NCBI RefSeq assembly: GCF_030604785.1
Contig: NZ_JAUVVF010000029.1
Span: forward strand, 1-46,292
Source: Paracoccus sp. (in: a-proteobacteria)
GTDB taxonomy: Bacteria; Pseudomonadota; Alphaproteobacteria; Rhodobacterales; Rhodobacteraceae
Length of the DNA stretch: 46,292 nucleotides
Direction of reading: 5' to 3'
Shown: positions 19,320 through 27,476 of the stretch, piece after piece
Numbering within the stretch: position 1 is the stretch's first letter
How the letters are laid out: every line of letters begins with the position of its first letter
Translations under genes and position numbers: made by a program
Notes under the pieces: model-generated
What the model saw: only the letters and a program-made list of their open reading frames with translations
Database searches by the model: none
What the model was told of the DNA's origin: nothing

Positions 19320-20048
19320 ATGACCACCGCTCATCCCACGCATCGCACCGACGCCCGCACCAGCCTGACGCTGGCCGCCATCGTGATCGCCGCATGGGCG
19401 GTGCTGCATGTGGCGGCGGTCTGGTATCTGGACGCGGTGGCCCAGCCGCTGCTGGCCATGGCGGCGCTGGCAGGGCTGACCTGGCTGTCGACCGGGCTGT
19501 TCATCATCGCCCATGACGCGATGCACGGGGTCGTGGCGCCGGGCCGCCCGCGCCTGAACGCGGCGATCGGGCAGCTTGTCCTGTGGCTGTTCGCGGGCTT
19601 TTCCTGGCGCAAGCTGATCGTCAAGCACATGGCCCATCACCGCCATGCCGGCACCGATGACGATCCCGATTTCGGCCATGGCGGTCCGGTCGGCTGGTAT
19701 CTGAAATTCGTGCGCACCTATTTCGGCGCACGCGAGGCGCTGTTTCTGGGCGGTGCAACGATCCTCTATGCGGTGATCCTGGGCGACCGGTGGGCTTATG
19801 TCGCCTTCTGGTCGGTGCCGTCGATCCTGGCCTCGATGCAGCTGTTCTATTTCGGCACCTACCTGCCCCACATGCCGCGCGAGGCCGAGACCTTTCCCGA
19901 CCGCCACCGCGCCCGGTCCTCGCGGATGAGCGATCCGATCTCGTTTCTCAGCTGCTTCCATTTCGGGGGCTACCACCACGAACACCATCTGTATCCGCAT
20001 GTGCCGTGGTGGCGCCTGCCCCGGACCCGCAACGGGGGCGCGGAATGA
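19320..20048 (+). CDS. crtW: Beta-carotene ketolase (4,4'-oxygenase) CrtW
   Basis: Membrane di-iron oxygenase that adds keto groups at C4 and C4' of beta-ionone rings, giving echinenone, canthaxanthin and, with CrtZ, astaxanthin. The 242-residue protein keeps the three His clusters of the fatty-acid hydroxylase type: HDAMH (about 64-68), HMAHHRH (about 103-109) and HHEHH (about 218-222). It also has several hydrophobic helices and the DPDFGHGGP segment. It resembles the marine Paracoccus (formerly Agrobacterium aurantiacum) enzyme but differs at many positions, as I recall that sequence. Its stop overlaps the crtZ start as ATGA. Confidence 0.97.
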   Translation: MTTAHPTHRTDARTSLTLAAIVIAAWAVLHVAAVWYLDAVAQPLLAMAALAGLTWLSTGLFIIAHDAMHGVVAPGRPRLNAAIGQLVLWLFAGFSWRKLIVKHMAHHRHAGTDDDPDFGHGGPVGWYLKFVRTYFGAREALFLGGATILYAVILGDRWAYVAFWSVPSILASMQLFYFGTYLPHMPREAETFPDRHRARSSRMSDPISFLSCFHFGGYHHEHHLYPHVPWWRLPRTRNGGAE

Positions 20049-20554
20049 GCTGGCTTGTCCCCCTGGCCATCGTTCTGGCCACGGTCGCCGTGATGGAGCT
20101 GGTCGCCTATTCGGTGCATCGCTGGATCATGCACGGCCCACTTGGCTGGGGCTGGCACAAGTCGCACCATGACGAGCATGGCGACCATCAGGGCGGGTTC
20201 GAGAAGAACGACCTCTACGGCCTGATCTTCGCCGCGATCGCGGCGGGTCTGTTCATGTTCTCTTCGGGCTGGCTGTGGTGGGTCGCGGTCGGCATGTCGG
20301 TCTACGGGGTGATCTATCTGCTGATGCATGACTGCCTTGTGCATCAGCGCTGGCCCTTCCGGGCAATCCCGCGCAGGGGCTATCTGCGCCGCGTCTATCA
20401 GGCGCACAAGATGCATCACGCGGTCGAGGGGCGCGACGGCTGCGTCAGCTTCGGCTTTGTCTATGCCCCGCCGCTGGACCGGCTGAAGGATCAGCTGCGC
20501 GCGGGCGGCGCGCTGAGGCGCGACGAGGACAAAGTCGCGGCGCGGGACCGCTGA
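20045..20554 (+). CDS. crtZ: Beta-carotene 3-hydroxylase CrtZ
   Basis: Membrane di-iron hydroxylase that adds 3-OH groups to beta-ionone rings, making zeaxanthin from beta-carotene and astaxanthin from canthaxanthin. The 169-residue protein has His motifs typical of CrtZ: HRWIMH (about residues 25-30), HKSHHDEH (about 38-45), HDCLVHQRW (about 98-102 for the histidines) and HKMHH (about 122-126). Three to four membrane segments separate them. The start overlaps the crtW stop as ATGA. The longer open frame upstream is only an alternative reading of crtW. crtX follows after 4 bases. Confidence 0.97.
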   Translation: MSWLVPLAIVLATVAVMELVAYSVHRWIMHGPLGWGWHKSHHDEHGDHQGGFEKNDLYGLIFAAIAAGLFMFSSGWLWWVAVGMSVYGVIYLLMHDCLVHQRWPFRAIPRRGYLRRVYQAHKMHHAVEGRDGCVSFGFVYAPPLDRLKDQLRAGGALRRDEDKVAARDR

Positions 20555-20558
20555 GGGC

Positions 20559-21785
20559 ATGGCCCGCATCGTCTTCTGCCTGCCCGCCATGCGCGGCCAT
20601 CTGGGCGCCCATGGCCCGCTGGCCCGCGAATTGGCGCGGCGGGGCCATGATTGCGTGCTGCTGGGCAGCCGCAGGCTAGCGCCGCTGGCGCAGGGGCAGG
20701 GCCTGCCCGTCAGCGCGATGGAATGGGACGAGCCCGATCTGGGCGGGGCCGGGCTGGCGATGACGCTGTTGCGCACTGCGCATGCGACCCGCGGCGTGAT
20801 CCGCCTGACACCGCCCGCCTTGAAGGCGCTGCGCCCCGATCTGGTCGTCGCCGATCAGGCCGAGCCGGGCTTTGCCCTGGCCGCCGAGGCGGCGCGTGCC
20901 CCCTGGGTCACGCTGGCGGCGGGTCTGCCGCTGGATGGCGACGCCGCGGTGCCGCCGCCCTTCCTGCCTTGGCCGCACGAGGACAGCGACAGCGCAAGGC
21001 GGCGCAATCAGGGCGGCTGGCGGGTCTCCGAGGCGCTGATGCTGCTGCAACGGCGCGCCCTTGCGTCGGGCTGCCGCCGTCACGGGCTGGCGCCGCGTCC
21101 GGGCACGGGAGGCTGGATCAGCGACCGGCTGGACCTGCGCCAGATCGTGCCCGCACTGGATTTCCCGCGCGACTGGCCCGCGCAATCGGTGGGGCTTGGT
21201 CCGCTGCGTGATCCGGAACCCGATGGCGACCTGCCGCGCGAATTGATGCGGCCTGACCGACCGCTGGTCTTTGCCTCGCTCGGGACGCTGTCAGGGCGCA
21301 GGCTGCGGATGCTGCACGCGATCTGCGCGGCAGCGGCCGATCTGCCGGTGACGCTGGTTCTGGCCCATGCCGGGATGCTGACCGAAGCCGAGGTGGCGGC
21401 CCTGCCCGGCCGCCCTCTGGCCCGCGCGCTGTGGCCGCAGCGGGCGGTGCTGGAGCGCGCCTCGGTCTGCGTCACGCATGGCGGGATGAACACCACGCTG
21501 GACAGCGTCGCGGCGGGCGTGCCCATGCTGGCCATGCCGCTGGCCTTTGAACAGCCCGGCATCGCCGCCCGGATCGAGGCACATGGCCTTGGCCTGCGCC
21601 TTGACGCGCGCGCCGCGCCGGGCGCGATCCGCGAGGCGCTGTCGCAATTGCTGGACGCGCCGCGCTGGCGCGACAGCCTGTCGCGCGCCCGGCAGGAACT
21701 GCGCGCGGCGGGCGGCGTTCGGCGCGGTGCCGACCTGATCGAGGGGGTGCTGGCCGGTGAACGCATCCACGAGGCTGCCGAATGA
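20559..21785 (+). CDS. crtX: Zeaxanthin/astaxanthin glucosyltransferase CrtX (GT1 family)
   Basis: Predicted UDP-glucose-dependent transferase that glucosylates the 3-hydroxyls of zeaxanthin, adonixanthin or astaxanthin. The 408-residue protein has a GT-B fold. The N-terminal motif GHLGAHGPLARELARRGHD carries the likely catalytic His. The C-terminal nucleotide-binding region contains FASLGTLSGRRLR (about 235), then THGGMNTTLDSVAAGVPML (about 310-328) and PLAFEQPGIAAR, which is the diagnostic CrtX/UGT donor motif. Its position between crtZ and crtY, 4 and 9 bases from them, supports a carotenoid acceptor. Marine Paracoccus strains are known to make astaxanthin and adonixanthin glucosides, which fits. 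The acceptor preference cannot be read from sequence. Confidence 0.92.
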   Translation: MARIVFCLPAMRGHLGAHGPLARELARRGHDCVLLGSRRLAPLAQGQGLPVSAMEWDEPDLGGAGLAMTLLRTAHATRGVIRLTPPALKALRPDLVVADQAEPGFALAAEAARAPWVTLAAGLPLDGDAAVPPPFLPWPHEDSDSARRRNQGGWRVSEALMLLQRRALASGCRRHGLAPRPGTGGWISDRLDLRQIVPALDFPRDWPAQSVGLGPLRDPEPDGDLPRELMRPDRPLVFASLGTLSGRRLRMLHAICAAAADLPVTLVLAHAGMLTEAEVAALPGRPLARALWPQRAVLERASVCVTHGGMNTTLDSVAAGVPMLAMPLAFEQPGIAARIEAHGLGLRLDARAAPGAIREALSQLLDAPRWRDSLSRARQELRAAGGVRRGADLIEGVLAGERIHEAAE

Positions 21786-21794
21786 GGCCCGCGC

Positions 21795-22952
21795 ATGAAG
21801 CATGACGTCATCCTTGCCGGGGCGGGCCTGGCATCCAGCCTCATCGCGCTGGCACTGCGCCGCGCGCGGCCCGACCTGTCGGTCGTGCTGCTGGACACGG
21901 CGCCCGGCCCCTCGGACGCGCATACCTGGTCATTCCACGACCCGGATATCCCGGCGCGCTGGCACAAGGCGCTGGCCCCGGCCAAGCGCGGCGACTGGCC
22001 CGATCAGGAGGTCCGCTTTCCTGCCCATGCGCGCCATCTGCGGGCGGGCTACAATTCCATCGACGGGGCAGGGCTGGCCCGGCTGGTGACGGAAGCGGGC
22101 GCCGAAATCATCCGGGACGCGACCGTCACCGATCTGGGCGCGGGTCATGCCCAGCTGCTGGACGGTCGCCGATTCGAGGCTCCCTGCATCATCGACGGCC
22201 GCGGCGCGCAGCCGGGCCCGCATCTGGTCACGGGCTACCAGAAATTCGTCGGAATCGAGATCGAATGCGATGCCCCCCATGGCGTGCAGCGACCGGTCAT
22301 CATGGATGCCACTGTGCCGCAACGCGACGGCTACCGCTTCATCTACCTGCTGCCCTTCAGCCCGACCCGCATCCTGATCGAAGACACGCGCTACAGCGAC
22401 GGCGCCCAGCTGCAGGATGCCCGGCTGGCCCACGCCTCGCATGATTACGCGGTCGCGCGCGGCTGGACGGGGCGAGAGGTGCGGCGCGAGCGCGGCATCC
22501 TGCCCATCGCCCTGGCCCATGACGCGGCGGGCTTCTGGCGCGAACGGGCCGAGGGGCCGGTTCCGGTCGGCCTGCGGGCCGGGTTCTTCCACCCGGTCAC
22601 CGGCTATTCGCTGCCCGTCGCGGTCGAGGTCGCGGACGTGATCGCCGCCGTGCCGGAGCTGACGACCCCGGCCGTGCGCGGCGCCGTGCGCGATTTCGGG
22701 CTGGCCCGCGCGCATCAGGACCGGTTCCTGCGGCTGCTGAACCGGATGCTGTTCCGCGGCTGCCCCGGCCCGCAGCGCTACCGGCTGCTGCAGCGCTTCT
22801 ACCGCCTGCCCGAGCCGCTGATCGAGCGGTTCTATGCAGGCCGCCTGACCTGGGCCGACAGGCTGCGGATCGTGACCGGCAAGCCGCCCATCCCGATCCG
22901 CCGCGCGCTGACATGCCTGCCCGAGAAACCCCTGCTGAAAGGTAACACATGA
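21795..22952 (+). CDS. crtY: Lycopene beta-cyclase CrtY
   Basis: Converts both psi-ends of lycopene to beta-ionone rings, giving beta-carotene. The 385-residue protein starts with a Rossmann dinucleotide motif, VILAGAGLASSLIALALRR (about residues 5-23), and carries HTWSFHD, typical of the bacterial CrtY family, then FIYLLPFSPTRILIEDTRYS and a late GFFHPVTGYSLPVA motif. These are the expected cyclase signatures. The family binds reduced FAD without net redox. It starts 9 bases after crtX, and its last four bases overlap the start of crtI as ATGA. Length is normal. Confidence 0.96.
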   Translation: MKHDVILAGAGLASSLIALALRRARPDLSVVLLDTAPGPSDAHTWSFHDPDIPARWHKALAPAKRGDWPDQEVRFPAHARHLRAGYNSIDGAGLARLVTEAGAEIIRDATVTDLGAGHAQLLDGRRFEAPCIIDGRGAQPGPHLVTGYQKFVGIEIECDAPHGVQRPVIMDATVPQRDGYRFIYLLPFSPTRILIEDTRYSDGAQLQDARLAHASHDYAVARGWTGREVRRERGILPIALAHDAAGFWRERAEGPVPVGLRAGFFHPVTGYSLPVAVEVADVIAAVPELTTPAVRGAVRDFGLARAHQDRFLRLLNRMLFRGCPGPQRYRLLQRFYRLPEPLIERFYAGRLTWADRLRIVTGKPPIPIRRALTCLPEKPLLKGNT

Positions 22953-24445
22953 CGAAAGCCATCGTGATCGGCGCGGGCTTCGGCGGCCTTGCGCTGGCGA
23001 TCCGCCTGCAATCGGCGGGCATCGCCACGACGCTGGTCGAGGCCCGCGATAAGCCGGGCGGGCGGGCCTATGTCTGGAACGATCAGGGCCACATCTTCGA
23101 TGCAGGCCCCACGGTGATCACCGATCCCGACGCGCTGAAAGAGCTATGGGCGCTCAGCGGTCAGGACATGGCGCGCGACGTGACGCTGGTGCCGGTCACG
23201 CCCTTCTACCGGCTGATCTGGCCGGGCGGAAAGGTCTTCGACTATGTCAACGAGGCCGACCAGCTGGAAGAACAGATCGCGCGCTTCAATCCCGACGATC
23301 TGGACGGCTATCGCCGCTTCCGCGCCTATTCCGAGGAGGTCTATCAGGAAGGCTATGTGAAGCTGGGCACCGTGCCCTTCCTGAAACTGGGCCAGATGCT
23401 GCGCGCCGCCCCGGCCCTGATGCGGCTCGAGGCCTATCGCTCGGTCCATTCCAAGGTCGCGACCTTCATCAAGGACCCCTATCTGCGGCAGGCCTTTTCC
23501 TATCACACGCTGCTGGTGGGCGGGAATCCGTTTGCCACCAGCTCCATATATGCGCTGATCCACGCGCTGGAACGGCGCGGCGGCGTCTGGTTCGCCAAGG
23601 GCGGCACCAACCGGCTGGTCGCGGGCATGGTCGCCCTGTTCGAGCGTCTGGGCGGGCAGGTCATGCTGAATGCCAGGGTCGCCCGGATCGAGACCGAGGG
23701 AAGCCGCGCCACCGGCGTCACGCTGGCCGATGGCCGGCGCCTGGATGCCGACATGGTCGCCAGCAACGGCGACGTGATGCACAATTACCGCGATCTTCTG
23801 GGCCATACCGAACGCGGGCAGGGACAGGCGCGGTCGCTGGACCGCAAGCGCTGGTCGATGTCGCTTTTCGTGCTGCATTTCGGCGTCAGCGAGTTGCCCA
23901 AGGGGCTGGCGCATCACACGATCCTCTTCGGGCCGCGCTACAAGGAGTTGGTGAACGAGATCTTCAAGGGCCCGAAACTGGCCGATGATTTCTCGCTCTA
24001 TCTGCATTCGCCATCGGTCACGGACCCGGACATGGCGCCGCCGGGCATGTCCACGCATTACGTCCTGGCCCCGGTGCCGCATCTGGGCCGGGCCGAGATC
24101 GACTGGGCCAAGGAAGGCCCGGCCTATGCCGACCGCATCCTGGCCAGCCTGGAGGAACGGCTGATCCCGAACCTGCGCGCGCGGCTGACCACCACCCGCA
24201 TCTTCACCCCCGCTGATTTCCGGACCGAGCTTTCGGCCCATCACGGCAGCGCCTTCTCGGTCGAGCCGATCCTGACGCAATCGGCATGGTTCCGGCCGCA
24301 TAACCGCGACAAGGTGATCCGCAACTTCTATCTGGTGGGCGCGGGCACGCATCCGGGTGCGGGGATTCCGGGCGTCGTCGGCAGCGCCAAGGCCACCGCG
24401 CAGGTGATGCTGGAGGACGCGATGCCGGGCGCGGGTGCCGCATGA
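22949..24445 (+). CDS. crtI: Phytoene desaturase CrtI
   Basis: FAD-dependent membrane-associated desaturase that introduces four double bonds into phytoene to give lycopene. The 498-residue protein has the N-terminal FAD motif VIGAGFGGLALAIRLQSAG (about 5-23) followed by EARDKPGGRAYVW. The bacterial desaturase signature at the C terminus reads FYLVGAGTHPGAGIPGVVGSAK (broken here only by its internal Gly residues). The mid region HTLLVGGNPFATSSIYALIH is also family-typical. It overlaps crtY by four bases and crtB by four bases, so translation of the three is coupled. Whether the product is lycopene or a three- or five-step product cannot be told by eye, but crtY downstream chemistry needs lycopene. 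Confidence 0.96.
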   Translation: MTKAIVIGAGFGGLALAIRLQSAGIATTLVEARDKPGGRAYVWNDQGHIFDAGPTVITDPDALKELWALSGQDMARDVTLVPVTPFYRLIWPGGKVFDYVNEADQLEEQIARFNPDDLDGYRRFRAYSEEVYQEGYVKLGTVPFLKLGQMLRAAPALMRLEAYRSVHSKVATFIKDPYLRQAFSYHTLLVGGNPFATSSIYALIHALERRGGVWFAKGGTNRLVAGMVALFERLGGQVMLNARVARIETEGSRATGVTLADGRRLDADMVASNGDVMHNYRDLLGHTERGQGQARSLDRKRWSMSLFVLHFGVSELPKGLAHHTILFGPRYKELVNEIFKGPKLADDFSLYLHSPSVTDPDMAPPGMSTHYVLAPVPHLGRAEIDWAKEGPAYADRILASLEERLIPNLRARLTTTRIFTPADFRTELSAHHGSAFSVEPILTQSAWFRPHNRDKVIRNFYLVGAGTHPGAGIPGVVGSAKATAQVMLEDAMPGAGAA

Positions 24446-25359
24446 ACCAGACCGTCGCGGCCAGCCAGCAGGCCATTGCACAAGGCTCGCAAAGCTTCGC
24501 GGCAGCCGCGCGGCTGATGCCTGCGGGCATCCGCGACGATACGGTGATGCTGTATGCGTGGTGCCGCTATGCCGATGACGTGATCGACGGGCAGGAGATG
24601 GGCAGCCGCCCCGAACTGGCAGACGATCCCGAGGCACGGCTGGAGGCCCTGCGCAACGACACGCTGGCGGCGCTGCATGACGACCGGCCCATGTCCGCTC
24701 CCTTCGAGGCGCTGCGCGCCGTCGCCCGCCGCCACGATTTCCCCGATGCCTGGCCGCTGGACCTGATCCAGGGCTTCGCGATGGATGTCGAGGCGCGGCA
24801 ATACCGCACGCTGGCCGATACGCTGGACTATTCCTACCACGTCGCGGGGGTGGTCGGCGTGATGATGGCGCGGGTCATGGGCGTGCGCGATCAGGCCGTT
24901 CTGGACCGGGCCTGCGATTTGGGTCTGGCCTTTCAGCTGACGAACATCGCGCGCGACGTGATGGACGATGCCCGGATCGGGCGCGTCTACCTGCCCGCCG
25001 ACTGGCTGGACGAGGCGGGCGCCCGGATCGAGGGCGAGATCCCGTCCGAGATGCTCTATGCCGTCATCCTGCGTCTGCTGGATGCGGCGGAACCCTATTA
25101 CGCATCGGCGATGGCAGGTCTGCCTGCCCTGTCGCCGCGCTGCGCCTGGTCCATCGCCTCGGCCGCGCGGATCTACCGCGCGATCGGCACGCGCATCCGG
25201 CAGGGCGGCCCGCAGGCCTATCGCGCGCGCATCCGCACCTCGGGGGCGGCCAAGGCGGGGCTGGCCTTGCGCGGTGGCTGGGATGTCGCCCGGTCGCGCC
25301 TGCCCGGCACGCCTGCGGGCCGCGACGGGCTGTGGACGAGGACCCACGGGCGCGACTAG
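24442..25359 (+). CDS. crtB: Phytoene synthase CrtB
   Basis: Condenses two geranylgeranyl diphosphates head-to-head to phytoene, the committed carotenoid step. The 305-residue protein is all-helical, with the two Asp-rich Mg-binding motifs of the squalene/phytoene synthase family: YADDVIDG (about residues 33-40) and NIARDVMDDARIGRVYLP (about 168-185). The Tyr/Leu-rich motif between them includes YSYHVAGVVGVMMARVMG. It starts within the crtI stop (ATGA). It is the last plus-strand gene of the operon; its stop is only nine bases from the stop of convergent crtE, with no hairpin visible in between. Confidence 0.96.
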   Translation: MNQTVAASQQAIAQGSQSFAAAARLMPAGIRDDTVMLYAWCRYADDVIDGQEMGSRPELADDPEARLEALRNDTLAALHDDRPMSAPFEALRAVARRHDFPDAWPLDLIQGFAMDVEARQYRTLADTLDYSYHVAGVVGVMMARVMGVRDQAVLDRACDLGLAFQLTNIARDVMDDARIGRVYLPADWLDEAGARIEGEIPSEMLYAVILRLLDAAEPYYASAMAGLPALSPRCAWSIASAARIYRAIGTRIRQGGPQAYRARIRTSGAAKAGLALRGGWDVARSRLPGTPAGRDGLWTRTHGRD

Positions 25360-25368
25360 GCGCCCGTC

Positions 25369-26256
25369 TCAGGCCGGGCGCTTCAGCCGGTGGGGCAGGA
25401 CGCGGGCCAGCAAGTCCTGGATTTCCGGATGATGGATGCGGCGCCCGCGCAGCATCCGGTCCAGTTCGGCCCGCCGCGCCTCGTATCCGCGCGACACGTC
25501 CTGAAGGTTGGCGACCGCCAGCACGCCGCGCGCGGGTCCGTCCTCGCGCCGGTCGCGGCCGGTATCCTTGCCCGTCGAGGCGCTGTCGCCCAGAAGATCC
25601 AGCAGATCGTCATAGGACTGGAACACGCGGCCCAGCTGGCGGCCGAAGGCGATCATCGCCTCCAGCTCGTCCTGCTCGATCCCCTTCAGCGCGGCCAGCA
25701 TTTCGAGGCCTGCAATGAACAGCACCCCGGTCTTGAGATCCTGTTCGCGCTGCACGCCGTCGGGCGTCTTTTCCGCGCTGAGGTCCAGATCCTGCCCGGC
25801 GCAGAGCCCAAGCGGGCCAAGCGCATGGGCCAGGATCGCGACCAGCCGCGCCTGAACGGCGGGATCGGCGCCGCGCGCGCCGGCAAGGACGCGCATCGCC
25901 TCGGTGATCAGCGCGATCCCGGCCAGCACGGCGCGGCTTTCGCCATGCGCGACATGGGTGGCGGGCTTGCCCCGTCTGAGGCTGGCATCGTCCATGCAGG
26001 GCAGGTCGTCGAAGACCAGCGAGGCCGAATGGACGATTTCCAGCGCCGCCGCCGCATCGACGCTGGCATCGCAGGCCCCGCCCGCAGCCTCGGCCGCCAT
26101 CAGCAGCAGAACGCCGCGAAAGCGCTTGCCCGACGACAGCGCCGCATCCTCCATCGCGCGGCCAAGCGCGGGCGAGGCCGTGCCGAAACCGGCAGCGATC
26201 TCGGCCAGCCGCCCGTCCAGACGCGAACGAAGCAGGTCGGATAGGGTATCGGTCAT
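25369..26256 (-). CDS. crtE: Geranylgeranyl diphosphate synthase CrtE
   Basis: Prenyltransferase that builds C20 GGPP from IPP and shorter allylic diphosphates, the precursor for CrtB. The 295-residue protein has the first Asp-rich motif in DDLPCMDD (about residues 82-89), preceded by SGKRFRG (IPP phosphate binding), and the second in QSYDDLLDLLGD (about 213-224). It closely resembles Paracoccus CrtE as I recall it. Unlike the classic marine Paracoccus cluster, where crtE follows crtB on the same strand, here crtE is inverted and convergent, so it needs its own promoter. A perfect 16-base palindrome lies about 28 bases before its start codon. An in vivo role as general GGPP or FPP synthase is possible but less likely next to crtB. 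Confidence 0.95.
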   Translation of the reverse strand: MTDTLSDLLRSRLDGRLAEIAAGFGTASPALGRAMEDAALSSGKRFRGVLLLMAAEAAGGACDASVDAAAALEIVHSASLVFDDLPCMDDASLRRGKPATHVAHGESRAVLAGIALITEAMRVLAGARGADPAVQARLVAILAHALGPLGLCAGQDLDLSAEKTPDGVQREQDLKTGVLFIAGLEMLAALKGIEQDELEAMIAFGRQLGRVFQSYDDLLDLLGDSASTGKDTGRDRREDGPARGVLAVANLQDVSRGYEARRAELDRMLRGRRIHHPEIQDLLARVLPHRLKRPA

Positions 26257-26283
26257 TGCCAGCCTCGCTTGCCCTTGGTCAGG

Positions 26284-26299
26284 CCGGTCGCGCGACCGG
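26284..26299. repeat. Perfect 16-base palindrome upstream of crtE
   Basis: CCGGTCGCGCGACCGG reads the same on both strands. It lies 28 bases upstream of the crtE ATG, in the leader or core promoter. It could be a dimeric repressor operator or a hairpin close to the ribosome binding site. In GC-rich DNA a chance palindrome of this length is possible, so function is inferred only. Confidence 0.5.
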
Positions 26300-26469
26300 G
26301 GGAAACCATGCCCTGAGATGATATGCGCATTTTTCCCGTGTCATGTCGTTCCACGTCCGCATACACGAACGATCTGACACTTATGTTGCGGGCTGCTGGC
26401 GCGGCTGTCCATGGCTATTCTTCGCCGGCCGGTCCCGTCAGCGCCCTGCCGGGCGGCCAGGGGCGGCAG

Positions 26470-26498
26470 AAAGGGGGGCGCGGATTGCCGCACCCCCC
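26470..26498 (-). terminator. Rho-independent terminator of the DUF4394 gene
   Basis: On the minus strand GGGGGG-T-GCGG pairs with CCGC-G-CCCCCC around a 4-base loop (one A/C mismatch), followed by TTTCT. It sits about 20 bases after the stop of the DUF4394 gene. The rest of the 260-base gap to crtE holds the palindrome and no other recognised gene. Confidence 0.72.
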
Positions 26499-26518
26499 GG
26501 TTGATCGCGGCTGTCAGA

Positions 26519-27304
26519 TCACATCGCAGGCATGATCGTCAGATCGCGGATCGGGGCTTCGGCGCCCTCGATCGCGCCTGCCTCGGTCGCGGCGCCGGTC
26601 TCCAGATCGACGGTGTAGAGCGTGTTGTTCGTCACCAGCCAGGCGGTGTTCTCCATCGCCTCGGTCGTCTGGATGTCGAAGGCCATCACCTCGCCCGGAG
26701 CTTCGATGCCAAGCGCGCCGATCGTGGCAAGGATGCCGTCATTGGGCGAGGTCTGCTGCAGCAGCGCGCCCAGACCCGCATCCAGATCGAACATCGCCGT
26801 CGAGTCGGGCGTGCCGAAGCTGTTGGTATAGGCGGCGGCCACGACCTGCGCGGTCTCGGTCTCGTTCGCGTCGCCGGATTCGAAGACAAGCTCGCCATCC
26901 ACGGTGACTTCGCCGGTATCGACGTTCACGCGGTGGTTGGTGGTGCCGGTCATCAGCCGCAGCCGGTCGGCGGCCGGGTTGAAATCCACCACGACCTGAA
27001 CGTCGGTCTCGGGCAGGGGCGTGTCCATCGTGGACAGGTCGCTGACCGCGCCGCTGGCCGGGTCGATGGTGACGATGCGGTTGTCGTCGGTCACGCCCAC
27101 CAGCGTCTGGTCGGCCGGACGCAGGTCGATCCCGTGCAGTCGGTTGACGCCCTCGACCTCGACCATGCCGGTCACTTGCAGGGTCGAGGTGTCGAACATG
27201 ACCAGCGTGCGGTCGCCGGCAAGGCCCACGGCCGGGGCGGCAGCGGCGGCCGACAGCGACAGGGCCAGGGCGGTGGTCGAACAGGCAGCAATGCGGAACA
27301 TCAT
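26519..27304 (-). CDS. Secreted DUF4394-type beta-propeller protein
   Basis: Function unknown. The 261-residue precursor has a clear Sec signal peptide (FRIAACSTTALALSLSAAAAA) and a mature part with repeated short beta motifs: LVMFDTSTLQVTG, RLHGIDLRPADQTLVGVTDDNRIVTIDP, DFNPAADRLRLMTGTTNHRVN and WLVTNNTLYTVDLETG. This pattern is typical of DUF4394, predicted to form a propeller-like fold in the periplasm. The ATG at 27304 or the next ATG at 27301 is the likely start; GAGAGG lies 5 to 8 bases upstream, and the longer reading lacks this support. It is divergent from an ECF sigma/anti-sigma pair and may be part of that regulon, which is inference from position. It ends in its own terminator. 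Confidence 0.78.
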   Translation of the reverse strand: MMFRIAACSTTALALSLSAAAAAPAVGLAGDRTLVMFDTSTLQVTGMVEVEGVNRLHGIDLRPADQTLVGVTDDNRIVTIDPASGAVSDLSTMDTPLPETDVQVVVDFNPAADRLRLMTGTTNHRVNVDTGEVTVDGELVFESGDANETETAQVVAAAYTNSFGTPDSTAMFDLDAGLGALLQQTSPNDGILATIGALGIEAPGEVMAFDIQTTEAMENTAWLVTNNTLYTVDLETGAATEAGAIEGAEAPIRDLTIMPAM

Positions 27305-27476
27305 GATTTCCTCTCGTTTCTGATCGCGACAGGCGGCGCGGTTCGCCGTCCTTGTCCGTGAAGACGCTGGCAACCGCCGATCGGATGCAGAAAAAACGCA
27401 AAAGTCATCGCAAGCGCGGGATTGCGCCCGCGCCCAGGCCGCGTCAGTCTGCCGCCTGACAGGACAAGAGGCGCGC

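Noticed and set aside
27305..27476. ECF sigma promoter motif shared by the DUF4394 gene and the sigma operon
   Set aside because: Fragments such as GCATCC and GGCAACC are present, but no pair with correct spacing and matching copies in both directions was found.
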